A stretch of DNA of 64,000 nucleotides, taken from positions 62,001 to 126,000 of the IMG/VR virus record IMGVR_UViG_3300042540_001399, one strand, 5' to 3'. This document shows, piece by piece, positions 37,313 to 44,969 of the stretch; positions within the stretch are counted from its first letter, which is position 1; every line of letters begins with the position of its first letter. This DNA comes from a virus. The notes below the pieces were generated by a model. The model was not told the DNA's origin and ran no database searches. It saw only the letters and a list, made by a program, of their open reading frames with translations. The translations under genes and the position numbers were made by a program.

Positions 37313-37843
37313 ATGAAATACATTTTATTTACGTATCGTTGTGACGATAAAAAAAATGAAACGGAATTTATTCGTCGCATCGCAGAAGAAATAAGTCCTG
37401 TTGTTAAATCAGATGAAATAAAATATATTTTTGGTGATACAAGTTCAGTTTTTCATTTTGAAACTGAAATGTGTTTACCTGAACTAAATATTTATATTGA
37501 TTTAGTAAGTAAGGATTTTGAAAACTTTACGTACTTTTTATTACCAAAAGGTAGAAACTTTGCCAGTAACATGGAAGAAGAAAATCTAAACCATTTAATG
37601 GAATTATATCCAAATAAAAAGAAACGAAAAAGTAATAAAAACGTATTTCAGTTACCAAAAATTGAATTTAATGATGAAGAATTTATAAAAAATTATTTAT
37701 CATCTATTGAAATAAAAGAAAAAAAAGAAGATATTTGTAATCTTACAGTTGATGAAATTTTAGATAAAATTCTTGATCAAGGAATGGATTCTTTAACAAT
37801 TGCGGAAAAAAATAAACTTGACGAACAATCTAAAAGCATATAA
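37313..37843 (+). CDS. Hypothetical protein with a Bacteroidota-type C-terminal motif
   Basis: 176 residues. The N-terminal domain (~100 residues) has no recognised motif. The last ~30 residues (TVDEILDKILDQGMDSLTIA, then EKNKLDEQS) match a short helical C-terminal element I know from many Bacteroidota proteins, such as rhomboid-family C-termini. It lies 3 bp before the sigma-factor gene. The host-like motif suggests acquisition from, or interaction with, host factors; function unknown. Confidence 0.55.
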   Translation: MKYILFTYRCDDKKNETEFIRRIAEEISPVVKSDEIKYIFGDTSSVFHFETEMCLPELNIYIDLVSKDFENFTYFLLPKGRNFASNMEEENLNHLMELYPNKKKRKSNKNVFQLPKIEFNDEEFIKNYLSSIEIKEKKEDICNLTVDEILDKILDQGMDSLTIAEKNKLDEQSKSI

Positions 37844-37845
37844 AT

Positions 37846-38646
37846 ATGAAAGACAAAAATGTTGGGGCACCAATAAATCAAGAAGAAATTCAACACTATC
37901 TTAAAGACATAAGAAAAATCAAGGTAATGACTCCTGATCGGGAAAAAGAACTTGCTAAGATTATGAAATCAGAAGGTATTAGTTTAAGACAACGTAAAGA
38001 AATTGAAGAAGAATTACTTAGGGGTAATTTAAGATTTGTTATAACTGTGGCAAAACAGTATCAAAATCAAGGTATGGACCTTTCAGATTTAATTGCTGAA
38101 GGAAACTTTGGATTAATGAAGGCGATCAAAAATTTTGATTGGAACAAAGACTTAAGATTTATTTCCTACGCAGTTTGGTGGGTAAAACAATCAATAATTC
38201 AGTCTCTAAATGACAACGCAAGAACAATAAGACTACCGGTTAATGTTGTACAAGATTTACAACGAGCAAAAAAAGAAGTGGAACAAACAGGGAAAAAATT
38301 AGACGATAAATTTTCTACACTACCATCTATTATTGATTTAGACATGACAATTAATGAAGATGGGGATACATTAATTGATATGATATCAAATCCTGATGCT
38401 GAACAACCAGATTCAGTATTTAACACAAAAGATATTTTAAAAGATAAACTAATGTCTCTTTTAAATGTTTTAGACGACCGTGAAAAAACAATCATTGGTG
38501 ATTACTTTGGTCTTACCGGCACTCCAAGAACTTTAGAAGATATTGGATCAGATTTCGGACTTACAAAAGAAAGGGTCAGACAGATTAAAGAAAAGGCATT
38601 ACGTAGACTTAGAAACGATAGTTCAGAATTATTTGATTATTTATAA
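37846..38646 (+). CDS. RpoD-like sigma-70 factor
   Basis: 266 residues. Region 1.2 (IQHYLKDIRKIKVMTPDREKEL), a complete region 2 (NLRFVITVAKQYQNQGMDL to RFISYAVWWVKQSIIQSL, ~60-122) and region 4 with its helix-turn-helix (TLEDIGSDFGLTKERVRQIK, ~230-250) are all present. Region 3 is short or divergent. The aromatic -10-melting residues (FISYAVWWVKQS) match Bacteroidota primary sigma factors almost exactly. T4 uses the much smaller, divergent gp55, so a full RpoD-like factor is a different solution. It would redirect host RNA polymerase to phage promoters. Very confident family call. Confidence 0.92.
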   Translation: MKDKNVGAPINQEEIQHYLKDIRKIKVMTPDREKELAKIMKSEGISLRQRKEIEEELLRGNLRFVITVAKQYQNQGMDLSDLIAEGNFGLMKAIKNFDWNKDLRFISYAVWWVKQSIIQSLNDNARTIRLPVNVVQDLQRAKKEVEQTGKKLDDKFSTLPSIIDLDMTINEDGDTLIDMISNPDAEQPDSVFNTKDILKDKLMSLLNVLDDREKTIIGDYFGLTGTPRTLEDIGSDFGLTKERVRQIKEKALRRLRNDSSELFDYL

Positions 38647-38659
38647 AAATAAAATTAGT

Positions 38660-39064
38660 ATGGGAAGTGTAATAGATTATATTGAATGTCCAAATTGTAA
38701 AGAAGAAGCTTTTAGTGACTTCTATTACAAGACAGGTGAAGAATATGTAGGATGTAATAATTGTGGGTATCATAGATCTGCTTTTTATAAAAGAGATGAA
38801 AATGGTAAGTTTGTAACTAAAGATGGTACTGATGATTATAAATTTGAAAATCTTGTGATGGAATTTTCGGAACTTAAAAATCCATATGGTTCATACCGAT
38901 TGAAAGTTTACCATTCGATTGCGACACAATGTGGATCATTTGAAACTGAAGAACAATACAATCAGTTCAAAGAAAACATTAAAGAAGATGTTGAAATTGA
39001 ATTTTGTTCCGTTTCAAGATTTGTTGATGGTGAAATAAAAAAAGAAGTTTTGATTGAAAATTAA
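38660..39064 (+). CDS. Zinc-ribbon protein
   Basis: 134 residues from the ATG at 38660; longer in-frame extensions run into the sigma gene. An N-terminal zinc ribbon, CPNC near residue 10 and CNNC near 32 (GCNNCGYHRSAFY), resembles those of transcription-associated proteins, followed by an acidic, beta-rich domain. It directly follows the sigma factor and ends at a strong terminator, so the two are probably co-transcribed; a transcription-accessory role is inference. Confidence 0.65.
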   Translation: MGSVIDYIECPNCKEEAFSDFYYKTGEEYVGCNNCGYHRSAFYKRDENGKFVTKDGTDDYKFENLVMEFSELKNPYGSYRLKVYHSIATQCGSFETEEQYNQFKENIKEDVEIEFCSVSRFVDGEIKKEVLIEN

Positions 39065-39102
39065 AATAGTAATTAATAAACAAACAACCCTATCATATAT
39101 AG

Positions 39103-39127
39103 ACCCCCACCTTAAATGGGGGTTTTT
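39103..39127 (+). terminator. Strong intrinsic terminator
   Basis: Stem ACCCCCA/TGGGGGT, seven-base loop CCTTAAA, then T5. It ends the block 31149-39064. Confidence 0.88.
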
Positions 39128-39139
39128 CTTTATCTTTTA

Positions 39140-39148
39140 TATTTATTA
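39140..39148 (+). promoter_or_regulatory. TATTTATTA late-type promoter motif
   Basis: TATTTATTA 16 nt before the ATG at 39165, just after the terminator. Confidence 0.5.
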
Positions 39149-39164
39149 AGTATAGTTTAAAGAT

Positions 39165-40271
39165 ATGAATAAAAAATTTTTACCTTGGTTTTTGTTATTT
39201 TGTGCAATAGGATTATCAGGAACCGCAGCGTATTACAGTGTTATAGGTTTATCTATAATATTTTCGGCAGTTGCCATTCCTGTGATCATTATGGGATCTT
39301 TTTTGGAAATATCCAAGATAGCAATCGCGACGTACTTACATGATAAATGGAAAGAAACTTACGGTATTCTAAAGATATATTTAACAATAGCATTAGTTAC
39401 TCTTTCAATACTCACATCTGTAGGAATTTATGGATTATTATCTACAGGATTTCAAAAAAATATCGCAGGACTTGAAATCAATAATAAAAAAATTGAAAAC
39501 ATCGAAGTTAAGAAAAACAGGTTTGATGAAATAAAGAAAGAATATCAAAAGGAAAAAGATGTGTTGGATAAAGACATAACAAATTTAAGAAATGCACTTT
39601 CCACAAATACAACAACTCAGACCATTGATAGAACAACGGGTCAAGTAGTTACAAGAGCTAATGGTGGTAATAGAAAGGCTTTCGAAACACAATTAAAAGT
39701 TGCTCAAACAAACAGAGATACACTATCAATCAAAATAGAAGCACTAAATGATAGTATAACCAAGTTAGATTTAGAAGTTTTAGATCTCACTTCACAAGAA
39801 ATTCAATCAGGAGAATTAGGGGCAATTAAGTATTTAAGTGAAATAACTGGATGGGACGTTAAAAAAACCGCTAATTTTTTTATTCTTACATTAATTTTTG
39901 TTTTTGACCCATTAGCTATTGCATTAGTTATTTCTACTAATCAAGCTTTTAAAAACTATAGAAAAAAAGAAAGTAATGAAATTCACAAAGTTTCTGAACC
40001 AAAACCCGAAGTTGTTGAAAAAATTGTAGAAGTCATCAAAGAAGTGGAAGTACCTGTTCAAGTAATTAAAGAAGTGGAAGTACCCGTCCAAGTAATTAAA
40101 GAAGTTGAAAAAATTGTAGAAGTACCTGTGGAAGTTATAAAAGAAGTGGAAAAAATTGTAGAAGTACCTGTAGAAGTTATAAAAGAAGTTGAAAAAATTG
40201 TAGAAGTACCGATTGAAACAACGACAGTAGGTGAAAATAATAAAAAAAGATTGGTTTATAAAAAAGAATAA
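39165..40271 (+). CDS. Membrane coiled-coil protein with tandem EVEKIVEVPVEVIK repeats
   Basis: 368 residues. Three hydrophobic segments in the first ~95 residues (LPWFLLFCAIGLSGTAAYY; IIFSAVAIPVIIMG; YLTIALVTLSILTSVGIYG), a ~100-residue coiled coil, a fourth membrane segment near 240-260 (FFILTLIFVFDPLAIALVI), then a cytoplasmic tail (~283-352) built of 10- and 14-residue repeats of Val/Glu/Ile/Lys/Pro. I recall similar membrane/coiled-coil proteins in jumbo T4-like phages. Its stop overlaps the amidase ATG by one base. Role unknown; membrane remodelling or lysis control is possible from context. Confidence 0.65.
   Translation: MNKKFLPWFLLFCAIGLSGTAAYYSVIGLSIIFSAVAIPVIIMGSFLEISKIAIATYLHDKWKETYGILKIYLTIALVTLSILTSVGIYGLLSTGFQKNIAGLEINNKKIENIEVKKNRFDEIKKEYQKEKDVLDKDITNLRNALSTNTTTQTIDRTTGQVVTRANGGNRKAFETQLKVAQTNRDTLSIKIEALNDSITKLDLEVLDLTSQEIQSGELGAIKYLSEITGWDVKKTANFFILTLIFVFDPLAIALVISTNQAFKNYRKKESNEIHKVSEPKPEVVEKIVEVIKEVEVPVQVIKEVEVPVQVIKEVEKIVEVPVEVIKEVEKIVEVPVEVIKEVEKIVEVPIETTTVGENNKKRLVYKKE
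40041..40217 (+). repeat. In-frame tandem repeats (2 x 30 bp, then 2.8 x 42 bp)
   Basis: Units at 40041-40070 and 40071-40100 (10 residues, EVEVPVQVIK), then 40101-40142, 40143-40184 and a partial copy 40185-40217 (14 residues, EVEKIVEVPVEVIK). Copies differ by only a few bases, implying recent duplication or recombination. Confidence 0.85.
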
Positions 40272-40864
40272 TGGATATTATAGAATACGGTAATTTCAAT
40301 ACTGAGTTTGTTTCAAACCAAAAAAAACAAATAATTTTATTACATTCAGGAAGAAATTCTGAAAATTATATAACATCCTTGAAATACAGACATAATGGAT
40401 CATATAGTAAAATACCTAACTATTTTGTTGATCGTGAAGGTAAAGTTGTAAAACTACTTGAGGACAATCAATACTCAAAATTTTTTTATAAAAATGAAAT
40501 TAACAAGAAGGCAATATTTGTTTGTTTAGAAAATTTAGGGTGGTTAGAAAAACAACCATTAAAAAATGGATACATAAACTGGATTGGCAATATTTATAAT
40601 AGTGTTGTTGTACAAAAAAAATGGAGGGACTACTACTATTGGCAACCATATACTGAAGAACAATTAAAATCGACTTCAGAACTATGTTTGAAATTATGTA
40701 ATAATAACTCAATAAAAATCCAAGTTTTAGGTCACAACACTAAGATAAATGGGATAGAAAATTTTGAAGGAATAGTGACAAGAAGTAATTTTCTAACAGA
40801 AATAACCGATCTGAGTCCGGCTTTCGACTTTGAATTATTTGAAAAACAAATTAAAAATGAATAG
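40271..40864 (+). CDS. Amidase_2-type N-acetylmuramoyl-L-alanine amidase (endolysin candidate)
   Basis: 197 residues with the T7-lysozyme/PGRP-like order: first His in IILLHSGRN (~25), YFVDREGKVVKL, IFVCLENLGWL, PYTEEQLKS, second His in VLGHN (~157), and a C-terminal TDLSPAFDFELF that corresponds to the usual TDPGPAFPW with Asp as the third zinc ligand. The PG is replaced by LS, so the site is somewhat divergent. No signal peptide, as for holin-dependent endolysins. It would cut the amide bond between MurNAc and the peptide stem. The adjacent spanin-like genes support a lysis cassette. Confidence 0.72.
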   Translation: MDIIEYGNFNTEFVSNQKKQIILLHSGRNSENYITSLKYRHNGSYSKIPNYFVDREGKVVKLLEDNQYSKFFYKNEINKKAIFVCLENLGWLEKQPLKNGYINWIGNIYNSVVVQKKWRDYYYWQPYTEEQLKSTSELCLKLCNNNSIKIQVLGHNTKINGIENFEGIVTRSNFLTEITDLSPAFDFELFEKQIKNE

Positions 40865-41438
40865 ACACGAAGAAATTAAAAAACTACTTTCAGCATCTAG
40901 AACTTTATTAAATAAAGAATCACTAAGTGAAAGTACAGAAATACTTGATAAGTATTATGGTTTAATCAAAGAAGATTCAGAAGAAAAAGAATATGAAACG
41001 GCTGAGTTAGAAACAGACCTTGAAAGTGATACGCCTGAAGATAGGAAGTTTGAAAAGAAAAAAACTTATAGAATTTCAGGTGGTTTAATGACAATCAACG
41101 CTAAAGATAAAATGGGGTTACAACTTACTACAGATGACAAAACCGCATATCAAGAATCGATGGATGAGTTTGTTAGTGAAGTTTCTGAATTAGTAGATTT
41201 TAACACTTTGAACCTATATCAAAACAATGTTGAATGGTCCGGTAAAATACAAGATTTAGATATAGAATTCTTTTTTTCAATTGGAGAAACAAATGGTGTT
41301 TATATAAATGGGGACATGATAAACATAAATGATGAATTTGTTGAGTTCATTGGAAAACTTAGAAGTTACTATGAAAAATTTAAAGCTAAATGGTCAAAGG
41401 TTATTGCCAATAGAAAAAAAACACCAAGTGAAAAATGA
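40857..41438 (+). CDS. Acidic hypothetical protein
   Basis: 193 residues from the ATG at 40857 (8-bp overlap with the amidase); an upstream in-frame ATG at 40830 lies deeper inside the amidase and is less likely. A helical N-terminus (EEIKKLLSASRTLLNKESL), an acidic linker (EEKEYETAELETDLESDTPE), then a mixed domain with a Lys-rich end. It resembles scaffold-like or regulatory proteins only by composition. Ends in an ATGA overlap with the next gene. Confidence 0.55.
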   Translation: MNRHEEIKKLLSASRTLLNKESLSESTEILDKYYGLIKEDSEEKEYETAELETDLESDTPEDRKFEKKKTYRISGGLMTINAKDKMGLQLTTDDKTAYQESMDEFVSEVSELVDFNTLNLYQNNVEWSGKIQDLDIEFFFSIGETNGVYINGDMININDEFVEFIGKLRSYYEKFKAKWSKVIANRKKTPSEK

Positions 41439-41788
41439 AAAAGTTTCTGATAAAAAATTATAAAGATGTCTTATTAGTTGTTTTAACTCTGTTATTAACA
41501 ATCATACTTGTGAAGTTATTCAGACCGGTAGAAGATAGGTCAGAATTACTCAAGTATAAATTAGAACAACTCGATCAGAACATTAATAAGATGAAGGAAT
41601 TACAATTAAAGTTGAACGATTCTATAGTTTCTTATAAAAAAGACATTGAAAAAATAGATCAAAATATATCAAAAATTAAGTTCGAAAAAAATGTAATAAA
41701 TAATTATTATGAACAGAAAAAAGAAAAAATAGAAGGTATGGGAAAAAAAGAAATTGACAGCACCTTTAAACAAAGATACAAATATTAA
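41435..41788 (+). CDS. Membrane-anchored coiled-coil protein, possible inner-membrane spanin
   Basis: 117 residues. One N-terminal membrane helix (DVLLVVLTLLLTIILVKLF, ~11-29) is preceded by Lys residues (N-in) and followed by a ~80-residue periplasmic coiled coil (LEQLDQNINKMKELQLKLND), the architecture of Rz-type i-spanins. It lies between the amidase block and a lipoprotein-like gene, 2 bp before the latter. Spanin assignment is inference from topology and context. Confidence 0.5.
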   Translation: MKKFLIKNYKDVLLVVLTLLLTIILVKLFRPVEDRSELLKYKLEQLDQNINKMKELQLKLNDSIVSYKKDIEKIDQNISKIKFEKNVINNYYEQKKEKIEGMGKKEIDSTFKQRYKY

Positions 41789-41790
41789 GT

Positions 41791-42207
41791 ATGAAAAAAT
41801 TTTTATTTACATTATTTATTTTTATTTCCTGTCTAAGTTACGGGCAAAAAAATTTACAAAAAGAAGATACGACAACAATATGTTTTCCTGTAAATGTAGG
41901 AAAACAAATACTTTTAGACTTGAACGAATTGGATAGATTGAAAAAACAATCATTAATGGATCAAAAAGAAATTAATCAGTTAGAATCGAAAGTAGAAAAA
42001 AAAGATACTATAATTGGGCTGTTAGAGCTAAAAGATAAAAACAATGAAATAATAATTAAAAATACTGAAGAAAAAGTAAAATTATTGGACGAAGAAAATA
42101 AAGAACTTAGAAAGGACATAAGAAAAATTAAAACAAAAAATACAGTTATAGAAATTGTTTCAGGATCAATAGTTGCGGCATTAACTTACGTATTAGTTTT
42201 TAAATAA
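41791..42207 (+). CDS. Candidate unimolecular spanin (lipobox, coiled coil, C-terminal membrane helix)
   Basis: 138 residues. The N-terminal signal (KKFLFTLFIFISCLSYG) contains FISC with Cys at 14, a possible lipobox; cleavage after SYG by signal peptidase I is the alternative. Then a periplasmic coiled coil (~40-115) and a C-terminal membrane helix (EIVSGSIVAALTYVLVF, ~119-137). An outer-membrane lipid anchor plus an inner-membrane C-terminal helix is exactly the u-spanin plan of phage T1 gp11. Such proteins fuse the two membranes at the end of lysis. Reasonable but unproven. Confidence 0.55.
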   Translation: MKKFLFTLFIFISCLSYGQKNLQKEDTTTICFPVNVGKQILLDLNELDRLKKQSLMDQKEINQLESKVEKKDTIIGLLELKDKNNEIIIKNTEEKVKLLDEENKELRKDIRKIKTKNTVIEIVSGSIVAALTYVLVFK

Positions 42208-42210
42208 AAA

Positions 42211-42939
42211 ATGGAAGATTGGAAATCAGAAATACAAAAAAGTTTCTCTGATGTAATCGCTAAGGCTAGAGGTTACGAAGGTGGTGATCAAGTAGATCCT
42301 TCTTTAGCTATGCAATCCAAAAACGAACTATTATCAAACATACAAACAGAAGAAGAAAATGATAATGGTAAAAAAACTCATTATTTAGATTTCTTAAAAA
42401 ATAAAAGTGAAATTGGTGAAATTTACAAACTTATTAAAAACAAAAAATTATCCAATAACAAAATTAAACAAGAAATAAAAAATTACTTGAAAAACCCTGA
42501 AGACATAAAAACCTTCTTAGAAACTATTTTGGATAATAAAAAAACCAAAAAAGAAACTAAGGAAGCCACAGGAACAGGATCTGCTGGTGGATATGAGGCA
42601 CCTCTTTTTTCTGGCGAAGAACCTAAAAAAGTAGAAGCCACTGAAGCAACTGATTCTTCATCATCAGGGTCATACGTTACTACCGCGGCATGGGCTAAAT
42701 CTTTAAGTAAAAAAGATTGGAGAGGAAGATCAAAAACACAAATACCTGGAGGAAAATTCGTCCAAGTTAAAAAAAAATGTAAACGTTTCCCATATTGTAA
42801 TCAGGGTGATATCAAGGCTCTTAATATTTTTGAAAATAAAACATTGAACGGTGTAATAAAACGAATCAGTGATCGATATCAAATTCATGAAGATATTATA
42901 AAAGATATTATCCTGAGTGAAATGAATAAACTCCACTGA
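42211..42939 (+). CDS. Conserved phage protein with KTQIPGG and FPYCNQGD motifs
   Basis: 242 residues. The N-terminal half is helical and basic/acidic. A Gly/Ser/Thr linker (~118-160) leads to a strongly patterned segment, AAWAKSLSKKDWRGRSKTQ then IPGGKFVQVKKKCKRFPYC and NQGDIKAL (~160-212). I have seen this segment, with little change, in proteins of many uncultured T4-like phages; its function is not known to me. It ends with a helix (IIKDIILSEMNKL). The conserved basic block could bind nucleic acid or a host component. Confidence 0.6.
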   Translation: MEDWKSEIQKSFSDVIAKARGYEGGDQVDPSLAMQSKNELLSNIQTEEENDNGKKTHYLDFLKNKSEIGEIYKLIKNKKLSNNKIKQEIKNYLKNPEDIKTFLETILDNKKTKKETKEATGTGSAGGYEAPLFSGEEPKKVEATEATDSSSSGSYVTTAAWAKSLSKKDWRGRSKTQIPGGKFVQVKKKCKRFPYCNQGDIKALNIFENKTLNGVIKRISDRYQIHEDIIKDIILSEMNKLH

Positions 42940-42944
42940 TCATA

Positions 42945-42953
42945 TATTTATAA
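42945..42953 (+). promoter_or_regulatory. TATTTATAA late-type promoter motif
   Basis: TATTTATAA 13 nt before the ATG at 42967. Confidence 0.5.
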
Positions 42954-42966
42954 TAAAAACAAAAAA

Positions 42967-44397
42967 ATGAAAAACTATTCTAGATTTCTAAATGAAAAAT
43001 ATAATACGACAAAATTTAATAGACCTGGAAAGTCTTTTGATTATGTTGAAGAAGAAGAAACATCCGAAGGAAATGCTTTCACAAAAATGTTGAAAAACAC
43101 AAAAAAAGGGGATAAATTTTCTTTGAATGGTAAAGAATATACTGATAGATCATCATTAGATGAAGAACCAATTTATGAAATTGAAGTCAACGATGGTGAA
43201 ATGTGTGAATGTGGTGGTCAAATGATGGAAGGTGAATGTACAGAATGTGGATACATGAAAGAATCTGAAATGAATGAAAAACTTCATGGAAATCAATTCA
43301 AATTGGACAAAAACAAAAACGGTAAAATTGATAAGTCAGACTTTGATTTATTAAGGAAAAGTAAAAAAAATATGAACGAAATTTCTGATGAGTTTGATTA
43401 TGAAATGCAAGAACCATGTCCTCATTGTAATGGTACGGGATATAACGAGTTTGATGATGTTGAATGCGAATGGTGTGATGGGACTGGTGAATATGATGAA
43501 TATGGGGATTTAAAAATTTCTGACGACATGCCAGATTATAAAACCAATTGGAAAATGCCTGAAGACGATTTTAATACAGATAGTAGTGATATTGTTTATG
43601 AAATAGAAATTGACGAAGACATGTATGATAACGCCGAAAAAACAACAGATTTTTGGAATCCTGGAAAAAAAGAATTGAGAACTAAAATGTATGAATACGA
43701 AATTTTTAATGAAAGATTAGGTAGATCAATTCGACTTACAGAAGAACAAGTCGTTAATTTAATTGAAAATTTGGCGGAAGAAAAAATGAAACCCGCCAAA
43801 AAAACTAGAGGATACACTGAATATGAAAGATCATTCAAAAAATCTGGAGACGAAAATCAAGACTATTATAAAGAGGTTGGGCAAAAAATGAAAAAATATG
43901 CTAAAGATGGGTCAATGGAAGATTTCACTATGGACGCAAAACATTTTCCTATGGGTAATGGTGAATTGAAAAAGATGGATAAAATGGCATATGTTCCATC
44001 AGACAGTGTGGCGGAATATGTAGAAAACTTTACAGCGGCGGCACTTGAAAACATTGATTATGATGAATTTGCTCCTAATGAAGAATGGGTAAAAGACAAC
44101 ATTGTCGGTTCTTCAAGAACAGGTAACAATCCTGAATGGGGCAATGCGGTCGAAACACCAACAAACAAAAAAAGAAACGAAATTAGAGAAAAAAATATGT
44201 TGGCTCAAATAAAAAGGAAGGCATATAATAAATCCGCACAACCTGTGGTTAAAGATAGACCAGGAAATGATGATGCATCCGATTTACTAAATAAAGTTGA
44301 AAAAGGTGAAAAGGCCGTATCAAAAAAGTCAAAAAAAGTTAATGAAAATATTGAAAGAATTGCTGGTTTGATTACCTACAATTCCAAAACACAATAA
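42967..44397 (+). CDS. Acidic multi-motif protein: zinc knuckles, EF-hand-like loop, DnaJ-type zinc repeats
   Basis: 476 residues. Residues ~79-96 hold a Cys cluster (CECGGQMMEGECTECG). Residues ~115-128 read DKNKNGKIDKSDF, a canonical EF-hand/dockerin-type calcium loop. Residues ~150-175 contain CPHCNGTG and CEWCDGTG, two CxxCxGxG units as in the DnaJ zinc domain, without a J domain. The rest is acidic and helical with a basic C-terminus. This mosaic may be a scaffold or an adaptor binding metal. Monocistronic: late-type motif before, strong terminator after. No known family. Confidence 0.6.
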   Translation: MKNYSRFLNEKYNTTKFNRPGKSFDYVEEEETSEGNAFTKMLKNTKKGDKFSLNGKEYTDRSSLDEEPIYEIEVNDGEMCECGGQMMEGECTECGYMKESEMNEKLHGNQFKLDKNKNGKIDKSDFDLLRKSKKNMNEISDEFDYEMQEPCPHCNGTGYNEFDDVECEWCDGTGEYDEYGDLKISDDMPDYKTNWKMPEDDFNTDSSDIVYEIEIDEDMYDNAEKTTDFWNPGKKELRTKMYEYEIFNERLGRSIRLTEEQVVNLIENLAEEKMKPAKKTRGYTEYERSFKKSGDENQDYYKEVGQKMKKYAKDGSMEDFTMDAKHFPMGNGELKKMDKMAYVPSDSVAEYVENFTAAALENIDYDEFAPNEEWVKDNIVGSSRTGNNPEWGNAVETPTNKKRNEIREKNMLAQIKRKAYNKSAQPVVKDRPGNDDASDLLNKVEKGEKAVSKKSKKVNENIERIAGLITYNSKTQ

Positions 44398-44423
44398 TTT
44401 ACATAATTTTATATTACCGTATA

Positions 44424-44458
44424 ATTATCCATAGATGACCTCTATGGATAATTTTTTT
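44424..44458 (+). terminator. Perfect 12-bp terminator hairpin overlapping the next gene's start
   Basis: ATTATCCATAGA/TCTATGGATAAT with a five-base loop TGACC, then T6. Both possible ATGs of the next gene lie inside the hairpin (44435 at the stem-loop junction, 44444 in the 3' arm), so the terminator also encodes the N-terminus. Confidence 0.85.
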
Positions 44459-44908
44459 AATTACATATCAAAACCAATCAATAAAGAAGACATTGATTTA
44501 TGGTTCAGAATAAATAATATTTTACCTGAAAAATTAGAATTATATTACGATTTTTCGTATTCCCTTTACGATTTAATAAGAAAAACTTTTTTGGGTGAGG
44601 AAGACAATAGCGAAACCAAAATTCAAATGTCTGAAGAAGACATCGTGAACCACTTCAAGTGGTGTTGGAATAAAACAATCGAAAGTTTTGAAAAAGAAGG
44701 AATTATTTTTACAAATGAAGGAGATCATTTGAAATACTTCAAGTCATTTTTTATTGAAATATTTTATAAACAAGAAGATAAAAAAATCAAAGAGTCTATT
44801 GGTGAATTTTTTGATGATATTTTTAACATAGAAAAAACATTTACCCAATCTGATTTAGATATTATGTTGAACATATATAAATCTTTAGATAACAATTTAA
44901 GTATTTAA
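44444..44908 (+). CDS. Hypothetical protein whose start lies in a terminator hairpin
   Basis: 154 residues from the ATG at 44444 (MDNFFNYISKPINKEDIDLW); an ATG three codons earlier at 44435 is also possible. Helical, acidic, Phe-rich (EGDHLKYFKSFFIEIFYK). No recognised domain. Because its start codon and first codons form the 3' arm and T tract of a terminator, expression by read-through from upstream would place the start in a stable hairpin; an internal promoter is not obvious. Confidence 0.55.
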   Translation: MDNFFNYISKPINKEDIDLWFRINNILPEKLELYYDFSYSLYDLIRKTFLGEEDNSETKIQMSEEDIVNHFKWCWNKTIESFEKEGIIFTNEGDHLKYFKSFFIEIFYKQEDKKIKESIGEFFDDIFNIEKTFTQSDLDIMLNIYKSLDNNLSI

Positions 44909-44924
44909 ATGTTTACATAAACAT
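44909..44924. repeat. Inverted repeat ATGTTTA-ca-TAAACAT
   Basis: A 7-bp perfect inverted repeat upstream of the histone-like gene, with a second related palindrome (ATGTTTAACAT) about 10 bp further on. Possible operator or weak hairpin. Confidence 0.4.
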
Positions 44925-44969
44925 CATAATTAATATGTTTAACATTAAATAAACCTATAATATTTAAAA

